A stretch of 64,000 nt of DNA from assembly GCA_963809925.1 (NCBI GenBank), contig CAWELH010000002.1, positions 124,001 to 188,000 of the forward strand, given 5' to 3'. Source of the stretch: DASQZK01 sp963809925 (GTDB taxonomy: Bacteria; Bacteroidota; Bacteroidia; Bacteroidales; GCA-2748055). The translations under genes were made by a program, and so were the position numbers. The notes below the pieces were generated by a model. It searched no databases, was not told the DNA's origin, and saw only the letters and a list, made by a program, of their open reading frames with translations. Shown here piece after piece: positions 18,823-28,475 of this stretch. The stretch's first letter is position 1; each line of letters starts with the position of its first letter.

Positions 18823-20196
18823 TCAAAGACCTGCAATGTTCCTGGCATAGACCGTTTGGGCATTTGAGAATTCACGGATGCCATGTTTGGATAATTCCCT
18901 GCCATAGCCGGAATTTTTCACACCACCAAAGGGGAGTCTCGGATCCGATTTTACCATCTCATTAACGAACACTGCACCTTCATTTGCATGCTCAATGAAG
19001 TACCTGGCGTTTTCCGCCGACTGGGAAAAGAGGCTGACACCTAGTCCGAATGCCGAATTGTTCGAGATCGCCAGTGCATCCCTCAAGTCATCAGCCAGGA
19101 TGACTGAGAATACGGGGCCGAAAACTTCCTCATCGAATACAGGCATCCCCGGCATGACGTCGAGCAACACTGTCGGTTCAAAGAAGGCTTCATGATGAAC
19201 ACCTCCGGTGATAAGCATAGCACCCAAAGCCACAGACCGTAAAACCTGACTATGCACAATTTCAGCCTGGCCAACCGAGGAAAGCGGTCCGACATCTGTT
19301 CCTTCTTTCATCGGATCACCCATCTTCAGTTTTTTAATCCTTTCCAAAATCCCGGAAATGAATTTTCCGGCGATCTCCTGATGGAGAATAAATCGTTTCG
19401 CCGCAATACAACTTTGTCCTCCATTTTGCATCCTGGCCCTGAAACCGGTGTCGAGCGCAAGTTCGAGATCCGCATCTTCCATAACAACAAAAGCGTTGTT
19501 CCCTCCCAACTCAAGCAAAGTTTTTTTTATTCGTGCGCCTGCCTGCGCGGCAACGGCCGATCCTGCACCTTCACTTCCGGTTAATGTAACTGCCCTGACC
19601 ACCGGATGGTCAATAACCTGTTTCACCATATCTGAACCGATAACCAGCGTTTGAAAAACACCTTCTTCGAATCCCGCCCGTCTAAAAATGTCTTCAATAC
19701 TTAGCGCACAGCGCTGAACATTTGAGGCATGCTTCAACAACGCCGTATTCCCGGCCATCAGATTGGGTGCGGCAAATCGAAAAACCTGCCAGAAAGGAAA
19801 ATTCCAGGGCATCACTGCCAGAACCGGTCCAAGCGCACTGTATTTTACGAAACTCTTTTCCGCATCGGTCTCAATGATCTCATCCTGTAGAAATTTTTCC
19901 GCATTTTCTGCGTAGTATTCACATACCCATGCACATTTATGAACTTCGGCCAACGACTCGGTTAACGGCTTCCCCATCTCCAACGTAATAATTTTCGCGA
20001 AGGCCTGAGACTCATTTTTCAGTATCGCTGCTGCCCTGAGCATCCTCTCGCTGCGATCAGCAAAGGACAAGCTTCTGTAAGATAGAAAACTCTTTTCAGA
20101 GAGTTCAAGTTTTTTTTTCAGGTCGATGTGATTTAAAACCTGAAATTCTCCGATAATTTTTTGATTGTATGGATTAATACTCTTTAGAATGTTCAT
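18823..20196 (-). CDS. NAD(P)-dependent aldehyde dehydrogenase, succinate-semialdehyde type
   Basis: 457 residues, ALDH superfamily. It oxidises an aldehyde to its acid with NAD(P)+. Visible: MPWNFPFWQVFRFAAPNLMAGN (cofactor site), LTGSEGAG, LELGGNNAF with the general base E229, and GGQSCIAAKR with the nucleophile C263. The 34-residue E to C gap is the family norm. PFGGVKNSGYGRELSKHGIREF near the C-terminus is typical of succinate-semialdehyde dehydrogenases (GabD/YneI group), but the substrate cannot be fixed from sequence alone. No GABA gene is nearby. ATG start; monocistronic, 269 bases downstream of ctaB on the same strand. Confidence 0.88.
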   Translation of the reverse strand: MNILKSINPYNQKIIGEFQVLNHIDLKKKLELSEKSFLSYRSLSFADRSERMLRAAAILKNESQAFAKIITLEMGKPLTESLAEVHKCAWVCEYYAENAEKFLQDEIIETDAEKSFVKYSALGPVLAVMPWNFPFWQVFRFAAPNLMAGNTALLKHASNVQRCALSIEDIFRRAGFEEGVFQTLVIGSDMVKQVIDHPVVRAVTLTGSEGAGSAVAAQAGARIKKTLLELGGNNAFVVMEDADLELALDTGFRARMQNGGQSCIAAKRFILHQEIAGKFISGILERIKKLKMGDPMKEGTDVGPLSSVGQAEIVHSQVLRSVALGAMLITGGVHHEAFFEPTVLLDVMPGMPVFDEEVFGPVFSVILADDLRDALAISNNSAFGLGVSLFSQSAENARYFIEHANEGAVFVNEMVKSDPRLPFGGVKNSGYGRELSKHGIREFSNAQTVYARNIAGL

Positions 20197-20465
20197 CTCT
20201 GCGTGTTTTTAGGTATGGAGTCTTGCTGCTAATTCTAAATTCAAAATCTGTTCCAGATTGAAAGCATACTAAATTCCCGGACATACCTGAAGATCTCAAT
20301 ACTCCGATTTCGGGCATGGCTGAATAAGAAACCTAAAAATCATCAACCTACTAATAAAGTCAGCGATTTGTTTCCTCAAAGAATATGTAATATTTACACA
20401 TTATTGTATAAAAATTATACGCTTTTTGAGCACTCCCGGAATTCAACAGGTGAAATATGATCCAA

Positions 20466-21359
20466 TCAAAAGAGGAGTTTAGTAAGGAGATGATCGAAGT
20501 TCAGTACGAGGATGACAAAAAGCACATAGTAATTAAATCGCATAAAATACTGGAATGGCTTGAAATTTACTGATTCCCTCAGGGCGGGGATTAAAAAGAC
20601 GACAACAACCCATACTGATGACAGCCCGAGCAGCAGTACGCTTATGGTCGATCTGACCACGTTGAACTGATAAAGGGACAAGGCTGCGAATGTGGTAAAA
20701 AAGACCCAGAGCAGAATTAAAATCCTGAGGTTCCTGTTTGAATGGATTTTTGTAAGGGTTGGGAAACCGGCTTGTTCGTATTGTGGCCCATATTTAAGAA
20801 CAAGCAGGTAAAAATGCGGGACCTGCCAGACAAAGAAAAATAGTGCCATTGACCAGGCTCTTACTTCAAACAATGATGCCCCTGATGCAACCCAGCCGGC
20901 CAGCGGAGGTATGGCGCCAATAAAGGAGCCGGGAATGACCGCATGAGGAGTCAGTCGTTTCATCGGTGTATAGATCCCGTTATACCATATAAGGGCAAGC
21001 AAACCCAGCCCAAGTGCTGCGAGGTTTACATAAAAATACAGGATAAGGATTCCGGCAAGAATTTCAATCATGGCAATCATGGCAGCATGAGTCCGGCTAA
21101 TTTGTCCGGTGGGCAATGGCCTCCTGTTGGTACGGGCCATTATCGAATCTGTCCGGTACTCCTGAAGATGATTTATGACAGAAGATCCGCAAGCCAGCAT
21201 AAAGATTCCCGCGGTGACGGGAAGAAAGCCCCAGTCGAAACCATTTTTCCCAAGGACATATCCGGTAAGTGTTGTGACAGAAACTGCGATGGTTATCCTT
21301 ACCTTGCTGAGTTTAAAAACGATCCTTGTATATTCTTTCAGGCTGAGTTTATCTTTCAT
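20466..21359 (-). CDS. ctaB: Heme o synthase (protoheme IX farnesyltransferase)
   Basis: 297 residues, UbiA prenyltransferase family, with eight or nine predicted membrane segments. It farnesylates heme b to heme o, the precursor of heme a for the oxidase encoded downstream. The first Asp-rich motif reads INHLQEYRTDSIMARTNRRPLPTG; the usual ND pair at the start of this motif is NH here, while the D-x-x-M-x-R-T-x-x-R-P core is kept. The second conserved region is YTPMKRLTPHAVIPGSFIGAIPPLAGW. No heme a synthase (ctaA) is in the window. It lies 140 bases after ccsBA on the same strand. Confidence 0.9.
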   Translation of the reverse strand: MKDKLSLKEYTRIVFKLSKVRITIAVSVTTLTGYVLGKNGFDWGFLPVTAGIFMLACGSSVINHLQEYRTDSIMARTNRRPLPTGQISRTHAAMIAMIEILAGILILYFYVNLAALGLGLLALIWYNGIYTPMKRLTPHAVIPGSFIGAIPPLAGWVASGASLFEVRAWSMALFFFVWQVPHFYLLVLKYGPQYEQAGFPTLTKIHSNRNLRILILLWVFFTTFAALSLYQFNVVRSTISVLLLGLSSVWVVVVFLIPALRESVNFKPFQYFMRFNYYVLFVILVLNFDHLLTKLLF

Positions 21360-21499
21360 GGATCAATAGTTAATATGCAGTATTTCCATAGTATTACACC
21401 GTATCCTCTCATTCGAAGTGGTCGTTATGTAGCGAATCCGAATATAGTCATGATCTGTGACAGAACCTTGCTCTTCACCGGATAATCTTTCAATTTTAA

Positions 21500-24400
21500 T
21501 CATCCCTTTGATTCTGATTTTCTGCTCAGCTGAACCTGGTTCCAGGCTGCAAGGCTGCTTAATATGACAACCGTTACCATTGAGTAGTAAACGACGGGTG
21601 GTACAGGCATCGGGTCGCCTTTTGCATAGGAATGCAAACCCGAAAGATAATAGTTAACACCGAAATACGTCATAACCACTGAGCCAAAACCTGCCAGGGC
21701 AAGTATATTGAACAGTACTCTACCTTTAAATCCCGGTACCAGACGAAGATGCAGGATAACCGCATATACGATGGCTGTTGTCAGCGCCCATGTTTCTTTT
21801 GGATCCCAACCCCAGTATCGGCCCCACGATTCATTGGCCCATACACCACCAAGGAAAGTCCCAATGGTAAGCATATACAAACCAACGGTAAGTGTCATTT
21901 CAATGATTAACGTAATCTGGTTCACGTTTGGTTCAATTCGGTGCGAGTTTCCCGAAGTCTGAAAGAACATTAATAAAAGGTTTACAGCTGCAAGCAGGGC
22001 CCCCAATCCGAGAAAACCATAACTCGCAGTGATATCGGCAACATGAATCACAAGCCAATACGATTTTAGGACGGGCACAAGATTGGTGATCTGTGGATCC
22101 ATCCAGCTCATGTGCGCTACCATTAGGATGAGGGATGCCAGAATAGCCGTAGCACTGAGAGTGATGCTCGATTTTCGTGAAAATATGAGTCCGGCAAGTA
22201 CCGTAGCCCAGGCAATGAAGGTGAGTGCTTCGTAGCCGTTACTCCATGGTGCGTGGCCAGCGATATACCATCTCAGCGCTAGTCCCGACATATGAGCGAG
22301 GAAGGTGAGCAGGATAACAATGAAGGCCGGGATACTGAAAAATTTCAGATTAAATCCGGGAAAAAACATGTGGATGAACTGAATGATCAGCAATATAAAG
22401 CCAACCATCATGTAAATCCGCATGACATAGATGAAGAGGTTGGAATTGTTGTAGAAAATCTCGGCACGGATGTGCGTCTGCGATGGTATGATGTCTTTTC
22501 CGTATTGATTCTGAAATTTTTTAATGCCACGCACCAACTGAACCGGCAATTCCCAGTTATGCGTCGAGGTTGATTTCCGGATTTCAGTGTACAGATATTC
22601 CAGCACGTGTTCAGCAAAGATGGAATCATCGGTGGTATAGGCCCCCTTTGCTGAAACCGGCGTTTGCCATTTATGCGCGGTATCATCCGGGACCGGAAAA
22701 ATTTTCAGAGCCGATTCGGTGTAAATCATATTGCAGATATTCAGCCGTTCATCTGTGCGTATCAGCTCATTATCATACTTCGACCTGTATGCAGGTTTTT
22801 TCCGGTACGCATCCTCCACATCCTGGCCCAGCATATATGTACCCGAGCTGTCAAAAAAATCAATAAATGATGCATATTTACCTTCAAGACCCAGCTGTCT
22901 TTGTATTTCCGGATGATTTACCATGATCATTTTTTCATTCAGCCAGTATTGAGGAAAGGAAAGCATACCGAGCATGATTTGACTGGGACTCTGATCTTTA
23001 TACCTCTCTTTCCGGACAACCTTCCTCAGAATCTCAGATGCCAGGGTATTTACCGGTTCAATACGGCCGCTGACATCCTGAACCAGGACCGTATCAAATT
23101 CACGTGCCAGTTGTGCATCAATAACCGGCAATGAATTCCCCATATCATTGAAATCATTATGAAAATTTGTAACGGAATCCTGGGATGTCTGAGGATCCTG
23201 TGCGGACAATGCCGTGGTGAATGATGTAAGGATGGCGCCAGCAAGTAATATTCTGATCGCCTTGCCGGATGTGGAGGCCGTTTTCCATAACCAGGCAAAG
23301 CGGCTCTTCCGGTTAAGCAGGCTCAGGATAAACCCGAGAGCCAGACAGAGATAGCCAAAGTAGGTGATCCTGGTACCAAGACCGTCATGATTTACAGCTA
23401 ATATAGAACCATGTTCATCTTTATCATAGGAGGACTGATAAAGCCGATACCCCTCATACTTAAGTATATTGTTCATATAAATTCTCTGATCCCGATGCAG
23501 CCCCTTATGCTGATCAATAAGCTGAACCCTGCTCTCAAACCATGACGGGCTCTCCGAGCCGGGATATCGCTTAATGATAAAGTCATACAAATGAACCCCG
23601 AAGGGTAATTCCCTCTTCACGGAGCCGTAGCTCAGAAACACATCTGTTCCGTTGACATCGGTATATACCGGCGTTCCGGTATCATCCTTCATACCAAAAA
23701 CTGTCATCTCCTGATTTATTCCGTCGATGGTCACTTCCATGACAAGTGCAGACGGAAGCCGGGCATTTCTGTCGTCGACGGGTACAACCACTACGGTGCC
23801 GGCTTGCAGGAACTGTTTTAACACCAGTGGTGATCCATCAAAATTATGAAGTGTCAAGGGGAGGAAAGGGTGGGCAATACCCGCTGCCAGTGTATCCGTC
23901 GTCTGGGTTGCCATGGTTGTCCGGTAAACAGGATAAGGGGCGATGAAAGACAGGTTGCCCGAACTGTTGACAAATAAATTGACCTGCCCCTGTTTCAATG
24001 AACTCTCAGCATGTTCCGTAAAACTTATCAACGAGGTGTTTAGATGTATGACCGTACCCGGTTTGACGAGAAGATTTTCACGGTTGCCCTGTCCTGCTGA
24101 AACAAGTTCTGCATAAGGAGAACCTGCCGGATCCGGCTTTAAAGTCTGTTCCGCCTTTTCAACAAACTGCTTCAGCAGGACGCTCACAGCATGGCCATCG
24201 ATATTGAACTTTTTTTTGAACCGGTTGCGTGACAGGTTAGAAAACAATACCGGTCTTGAATAGCTCAGCGAATCCTCATCATGTTTAACCCAAATACTTA
24301 CGTATGTATTTGCGGTCAGGAAGGTATTCTCAGTCTGCCCTTCCCGAATGTACATTGCTCCCTCAGTGCCGAAATACCGTGTAATGCCCGCTCCGATGAT

Positions 24401-24664
24401 GATCACAACGAAAGCCATGTGGAACAGCAGTAGCGTTAGCCTCGAACGGATGTACATCTTTTTTTTAATGGTGACGGCAATGATGTTAATCATGCCGGCA
24501 ACCATCAGAAGTTCAAACCATTTCGCATTATATACAACACTTCTGGCAGCGTCAGTGCCAAAATCGTTTTCGATAAATGTGGCCACACCGATGCTTACTC
24601 CAAAGATCAGTAATAAGATGGCCATTGTTCTTGTGGAGGAAATAATGGAATATAATGTCTTCAT
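21500..24664 (-). CDS. ccsBA: Fused cytochrome c biogenesis protein CcsBA (ResB-CcsA)
   Basis: 1054 residues. The N-terminal third is ResB/CcsB: three membrane helices in the first 100 residues, a long extracytoplasmic region, then helices at about 434-452 and 467-485. The C-terminal 320 residues are CcsA with several helices and the heme-handling WWD motif ANESWGRYWGWDPKETWAL at about 943-960. System II proteins of this type carry heme across the membrane and attach it to CxxCH motifs. A fused ResB-CcsA is common in Bacteroidota and epsilonproteobacteria. The gene is next to the cytochrome operon, whose cytochrome b/c and CoxB need heme c attachment. Confidence 0.92.
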   Translation of the reverse strand: MKTLYSIISSTRTMAILLLIFGVSIGVATFIENDFGTDAARSVVYNAKWFELLMVAGMINIIAVTIKKKMYIRSRLTLLLFHMAFVVIIIGAGITRYFGTEGAMYIREGQTENTFLTANTYVSIWVKHDEDSLSYSRPVLFSNLSRNRFKKKFNIDGHAVSVLLKQFVEKAEQTLKPDPAGSPYAELVSAGQGNRENLLVKPGTVIHLNTSLISFTEHAESSLKQGQVNLFVNSSGNLSFIAPYPVYRTTMATQTTDTLAAGIAHPFLPLTLHNFDGSPLVLKQFLQAGTVVVVPVDDRNARLPSALVMEVTIDGINQEMTVFGMKDDTGTPVYTDVNGTDVFLSYGSVKRELPFGVHLYDFIIKRYPGSESPSWFESRVQLIDQHKGLHRDQRIYMNNILKYEGYRLYQSSYDKDEHGSILAVNHDGLGTRITYFGYLCLALGFILSLLNRKSRFAWLWKTASTSGKAIRILLAGAILTSFTTALSAQDPQTSQDSVTNFHNDFNDMGNSLPVIDAQLAREFDTVLVQDVSGRIEPVNTLASEILRKVVRKERYKDQSPSQIMLGMLSFPQYWLNEKMIMVNHPEIQRQLGLEGKYASFIDFFDSSGTYMLGQDVEDAYRKKPAYRSKYDNELIRTDERLNICNMIYTESALKIFPVPDDTAHKWQTPVSAKGAYTTDDSIFAEHVLEYLYTEIRKSTSTHNWELPVQLVRGIKKFQNQYGKDIIPSQTHIRAEIFYNNSNLFIYVMRIYMMVGFILLIIQFIHMFFPGFNLKFFSIPAFIVILLTFLAHMSGLALRWYIAGHAPWSNGYEALTFIAWATVLAGLIFSRKSSITLSATAILASLILMVAHMSWMDPQITNLVPVLKSYWLVIHVADITASYGFLGLGALLAAVNLLLMFFQTSGNSHRIEPNVNQITLIIEMTLTVGLYMLTIGTFLGGVWANESWGRYWGWDPKETWALTTAIVYAVILHLRLVPGFKGRVLFNILALAGFGSVVMTYFGVNYYLSGLHSYAKGDPMPVPPVVYYSMVTVVILSSLAAWNQVQLSRKSESKG

Positions 24665-24778
24665 AGGTGTGATAAACGATGAAATGTATGATCAAGAAGC
24701 AAATTATTAACCCAAATGTTCGCATGGAGGAGTAAAAAGCATGAAAAATTTTGTGGTAAAGCTTTTTTAATATTTCCT

Positions 24779-24786
24779 TACCTTTA
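24779..24786 (+). promoter_or_regulatory. Candidate -7 element upstream of glpK
   Basis: TACCTTTA fits the Bacteroidota -7 consensus TAnnTTTG with one mismatch, 48 bases before the glpK ATG. A TTTTG lies upstream but at a 25-base spacing, longer than the usual 19-21. Confidence 0.3.
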
Positions 24787-24833
24787 GATCATCACTGATA
24801 TACGTGAAGCCGGTTAAAATATATTTCTCAGCT

Positions 24834-26324
24834 ATGCAGCAGTATATTCTTGCCCTTGATCAGGGAACTACAAGCTCCAGGGCGCTGGTAATTGATCATT
24901 CGGGAAACATCGTATCGCAGTCGCACCGGGAATTCCGTCAGATATTCCCAAAACCCGGTGAGGTGGAGCACGATCCCGGGGAGATATGGGCCTCGCAAAA
25001 GGCTGTGGCGGATAGCGCTCTGATGAAAGCAGGAATAACGGGACGGCAGCTTGCAGGCATTGGGATCACCAATCAGAGAGAAACCGTTTTGGTGTGGGAT
25101 CGTAAGACCGGAGAGCCTGTATATAACGCGATTGTCTGGCAGGACCGGCGGACGGCAGAATATTGCGACATGCTGAAGGAAAGTGGATATGAAACTATGA
25201 TCACAAGGAAAACAGGGCTTGTCGTTGATGCATATTTCAGTGCCAGCAAGGTGAAGTGGATCCTTGATCATATTGATGGAGTGAGGGGGCGGGCAGAGAA
25301 GGGAGAGCTTGCTTTTGGAACCGTCGATTCATGGCTGGTATGGAAGCTGACTGCCGGCCGGCATCATGTCACAGATGTCTCGAACGCCAGCCGCACGATG
25401 CTTTTCGATATAGGCAGGTTGTGCTGGGATTCTGAATTGCTGAAACTTTTCGGGATACCTGAAAGCATGTTACCCGAGGTGCATCCATCCTGTGAGATTA
25501 TAGATAAAACAACAGTTTTAACTCCGGGATACGCCGTTCCAATCGGGGGGATCGCGGGTGACCAGCAATCGGCGCTTTTGGGACAGCTTTGCCTTTCGGA
25601 AGGTATGGTTAAAAGTACATACGGAACCGGCTGTTTCATTCTTAAGAACACTGGCAATGTACCTTTTAATTCAAAGAACAGACTGCTTGCCTCAGTGGGG
25701 TGGCAGATCACGGATCGCACCATTTATGTGCTTGAAGGAAGTATTTTTAATGCAGGAAGCGTAATTCAGTGGCTTCGCGACGGATTGAAAATCATAAGCT
25801 CTGCAGAAGAAGTCGAGAAGCTAGCTGAAAGCACGGCAGATAGCGGCGGTCTCTGTTTTGTGCCTGCCTTTACGGGTTTGGGAGCTCCTCACTGGGACCC
25901 ATATGCAAGAGGTATAATTGCTGGCATCGACAGGGGTACAACCTCTGCACATATAGCAAGAGCCGCGCTGGAAGGTATCGCCTTTCAGGTAATGGATATA
26001 ATCAGGGCCATGGAAAGAGATACGGGGATGCAGGTTACCGAACTCCGGGCCGATGGTGGTGCTGCCTCCAACAACCTACTGATGCAATTTCAGGCCGATA
26101 TTCTCGGAATTCCTGTTGTCAGACCGGCAAATATAGAAACCACAGCACTGGGAGCTGCATACCTTGCTGGTCTTTCGACTGGTTTCTGGTCATCGGTCGA
26201 TGAATACCTGCAACACAGGAAAGATGACCAGATCTTTGAGCCTTCGATAAGCAGTGACGCATCGAAGGAGCTAATCAGGAGATGGCATGATGGTGTACGC
26301 CGTTCATCAGGATGGGTGGAATAG
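24834..26324 (+). CDS. glpK: Glycerol kinase
   Basis: 496 residues, FGGY family, the same size as E. coli GlpK (502). It phosphorylates glycerol to glycerol-3-phosphate with ATP. Motifs: ILALDQGTTSSRALV (phosphate-binding loop), ITNQRETVLVWDRKTGEPVYNAIVWQDRRT, GGIAGDQQSALLGQ, YGTGCF, FVPAFTGLGAPHWDPYARG and ADGGAASNNLLMQFQADILG. ATG at 24834 chosen because the protein then begins MQQYILALDQGTT; the upstream GTG at 24804 adds ten unrelated residues. Stop codon is TAG. No glpF or glpD is adjacent. Its end is five bases from the end of the convergent cytochrome b gene. Confidence 0.97.
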   Translation: MQQYILALDQGTTSSRALVIDHSGNIVSQSHREFRQIFPKPGEVEHDPGEIWASQKAVADSALMKAGITGRQLAGIGITNQRETVLVWDRKTGEPVYNAIVWQDRRTAEYCDMLKESGYETMITRKTGLVVDAYFSASKVKWILDHIDGVRGRAEKGELAFGTVDSWLVWKLTAGRHHVTDVSNASRTMLFDIGRLCWDSELLKLFGIPESMLPEVHPSCEIIDKTTVLTPGYAVPIGGIAGDQQSALLGQLCLSEGMVKSTYGTGCFILKNTGNVPFNSKNRLLASVGWQITDRTIYVLEGSIFNAGSVIQWLRDGLKIISSAEEVEKLAESTADSGGLCFVPAFTGLGAPHWDPYARGIIAGIDRGTTSAHIARAALEGIAFQVMDIIRAMERDTGMQVTELRADGGAASNNLLMQFQADILGIPVVRPANIETTALGAAYLAGLSTGFWSSVDEYLQHRKDDQIFEPSISSDASKELIRRWHDGVRRSSGWVE

Positions 26325-26329
26325 GAAGA

Positions 26330-27730
26330 CTATTTCAGGGATTTTCTGGTCTTGAGGAAGCTCACCAGGTCGTTGAGTTCCTGGTCAGTCAACATAGGTC
26401 CAAAAGGAGGCATATTTCCACCTCCGTTCACAATGCGGATGGTCATCTCGTCAGTGCTTAGGCGATCAGCTATGGTGGTGAGCTCAGGTCCTCTCCTGCC
26501 ACCTTTTCCGTCGATGACGTGACAGTACAGGCAGGCTTTGGAATTAAAAAGTTCGGCACCGTGCCGTGCCTCCGGACTTACATCACCGATTTCAGCAGTT
26601 GTAAGTGGAATTGCATCGAATTCCGGCGACCAGGGCGACTTAGTACCTTCGTACCAGAAAACGCCAACCATGGTTACGATGGCAATGACAACCCCGATAG
26701 ACCAGGGCCTCCGGAGCGGGCTCCTCTCCCCTTCATTAAAAATAATCGGAACCAGCACGAGAAATATCCCAATGACGACGGGAGCGAATGCGATCACGAA
26801 ATCTTCTATACCTGGAGGCATCAATGCAAATACGGCGAAAATCCAGAGAAAATACCAGTCCGGACGTGGTGTGGATTGAATGTTGGAAGGGTCTGGCGGT
26901 GCTCCTATTTCGGGCGGTCCGGAGAAGACGGCGAGGAGAAAAACCACCACGATGACGGCGATGGCAAACAAGGCATCGCGCCAGGCTGCATTTGGCCAGA
27001 ACGGTACTCCGTCATTCTTGAGCAGGTCCTCATACTCCTTCCGGTATGTCTCCCGTTTCACGAGCTTGCCGGCCACCGGGGGTTCTGAGATACCATTTTT
27101 GATGACGAGGTAAAGATGCAGACCGAGCAATGCAAAAATCAGTGCGGGGACGAGAAATACATGGAATGCGAAAAACCGGCTCAATGTTGCACCGCCAACT
27201 GTATCTCCCCCGATAAATAACCTTGCGATGGTGGTGCCAATAAGAGGAACACGGCCAGCCTGCTCGGCACCGACAATGGCCGACCAGACCCCATTGCTGT
27301 CCCACCTCAATAACTGACCGGTAAAACCCATGGCCAGTGTTAGTAGAAGAAGGAAAATGCCTGATATCCAGTTCATTTCACGCGGATATTTGAAGGAAGC
27401 TGTCAGGTAGACCCTGATCATATGAAGGCCCACAAGGAAAATCATGGCAGAAGCGGCAAAAAAATGCACTCCTCGCAATACACTTCCCATGGGTGCTTCA
27501 TTGGTGATATATTTCAGTGATTCATATGCCGTTTCCGATGTAGGCTGGTAAATGAGGGCAAGGCCTATACCCGTGATCACCTGAATGATAAACATGAATA
27601 ATGTCGCGCTGCCAAATACATACATCCACTTTGCATTCCTGGGTACGGGATGATCTAACAACGGATTGAGAGCTTCGCTGATCCCTGTCCTGTCATCAAG
27701 CCAATTCCAGAATTTCCTTATTACTTTCAT
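26330..27730 (-). CDS. Cytochrome b fused to a C-terminal cytochrome c domain (bc complex)
   Basis: 466 residues. The N-terminal part is a cytochrome b6-like four-helix unit with heme-ligand histidines in GVHFFAASAMIFLVGLH and FFAFHVFLVPALIFALLGLH. A subunit IV-like part follows, with PRPDWYFLWIF in place of the usual PEWY. After the last helix a periplasmic monoheme cytochrome c domain (about residues 385-466) carries CLYCH and a distal methionine candidate in GGNMPPFGPM. This merges cytochrome b, subunit IV and a c-type heme carrier in one chain, so no separate cytochrome c1 is needed. It is the last gene of the oxidase operon, 12 bases after the Rieske gene. Confidence 0.92.
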   Translation of the reverse strand: MKVIRKFWNWLDDRTGISEALNPLLDHPVPRNAKWMYVFGSATLFMFIIQVITGIGLALIYQPTSETAYESLKYITNEAPMGSVLRGVHFFAASAMIFLVGLHMIRVYLTASFKYPREMNWISGIFLLLLTLAMGFTGQLLRWDSNGVWSAIVGAEQAGRVPLIGTTIARLFIGGDTVGGATLSRFFAFHVFLVPALIFALLGLHLYLVIKNGISEPPVAGKLVKRETYRKEYEDLLKNDGVPFWPNAAWRDALFAIAVIVVVFLLAVFSGPPEIGAPPDPSNIQSTPRPDWYFLWIFAVFALMPPGIEDFVIAFAPVVIGIFLVLVPIIFNEGERSPLRRPWSIGVVIAIVTMVGVFWYEGTKSPWSPEFDAIPLTTAEIGDVSPEARHGAELFNSKACLYCHVIDGKGGRRGPELTTIADRLSTDEMTIRIVNGGGNMPPFGPMLTDQELNDLVSFLKTRKSLK

Positions 27731-27742
27731 GTACCTGCTGTC

Positions 27743-28222
27743 TTAGAGGTTAGTGATCGGTATAGGGCTCGTTTTGATCTCTACTTTTCCCTGGTTGATT
27801 CTTACCGGGTATTTCGGAAGCGGAAATTGTGGCGGTCCGGCCTTCATTGTGCCATCCTTACTGTAAACACCTCCATGGCAAGGACATAGGAAAAGTTCTG
27901 CATCAGCCACCCATCGTACCGGACAGCCAAGGTGAGTGCAATTTACTGAAAAGGCAATAAACTCATCCTGTGAAACCCTCCGTAGCCAGGAGGCTGTTTT
28001 AGATGTGGAACCGGTCCATGGTAGTATGGAAGCATCCTTATACTTTACAAGAACCGTCTTACCTATGACAAAATCATCAACATTACCCACATGTCTCCAT
28101 ACAAGAACCCGCTTTCTGAGCATAGGTTCCAGCAGTGCACCGACTACCGGAATTGCAATCAGCGCAGCCGCAAGTGCGCTTAAACCCAGTAGTATCTTTA
28201 TAAAGAATGATCTTCTGTTCAT
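27743..28222 (-). CDS. Rieske iron-sulfur protein of the bc complex
   Basis: 159 residues: an N-terminal membrane anchor (residues 6-30, beginning MNRRSFF, a twin-arginine-like RR) and a periplasmic Rieske domain. The 2Fe-2S cluster ligands are C95-T-H97-L-G-C100 and C113-P-C115-H116, both boxes complete and followed by GGVY and a GPPQFPLPKYPV loop. It takes electrons from quinol and passes them to the heme c domain of the neighbouring cytochrome b/c. It is 15 bases after the small membrane protein and 12 before cytochrome b/c. Confidence 0.94.
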   Translation of the reverse strand: MNRRSFFIKILLGLSALAAALIAIPVVGALLEPMLRKRVLVWRHVGNVDDFVIGKTVLVKYKDASILPWTGSTSKTASWLRRVSQDEFIAFSVNCTHLGCPVRWVADAELFLCPCHGGVYSKDGTMKAGPPQFPLPKYPVRINQGKVEIKTSPIPITNL

Positions 28223-28237
28223 AATCTTTAGTACATT

Positions 28238-28468
28238 TCAACTGTTGTTTAGATCGCTTATCCATCCGGCGATGGCAACGGCCATGACTATTACACCCAC
28301 TGACGACAAAATAAAGGACGTGATCAAACCCCAAAACAGGAAAAGTACACCAAAAGCCATAAAAACAGGCCAGAAAGTTGGTCGGGGAATCTCCTCCGGG
28401 TCGGCAGGTGTCAGGGGATAAATATCCTGTTGTTTTTTAAGTTCGGTGAGGTTCATATTATATTTCAT
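28238..28468 (-). CDS. Small membrane protein, cytochrome c oxidase subunit IV-like
   Basis: 76 residues: a polar, proline-containing N-terminus (PLTPADPEEIPRPTFWP) then two hydrophobic segments (about 32-50 and 54-70). Size, topology and position between ctaG and the Rieske gene suit an accessory subunit of the oxidase or of the bc-oxidase junction, resembling small CtaF/subunit IV-type proteins. The link is by context and shape, not by a diagnostic motif. ATG at 28468; Met5 at 28456 is an alternative. Confidence 0.6.
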   Translation of the reverse strand: MKYNMNLTELKKQQDIYPLTPADPEEIPRPTFWPVFMAFGVLFLFWGLITSFILSSVGVIVMAVAIAGWISDLNNS

Positions 28469-28475
28469 TTATTTT

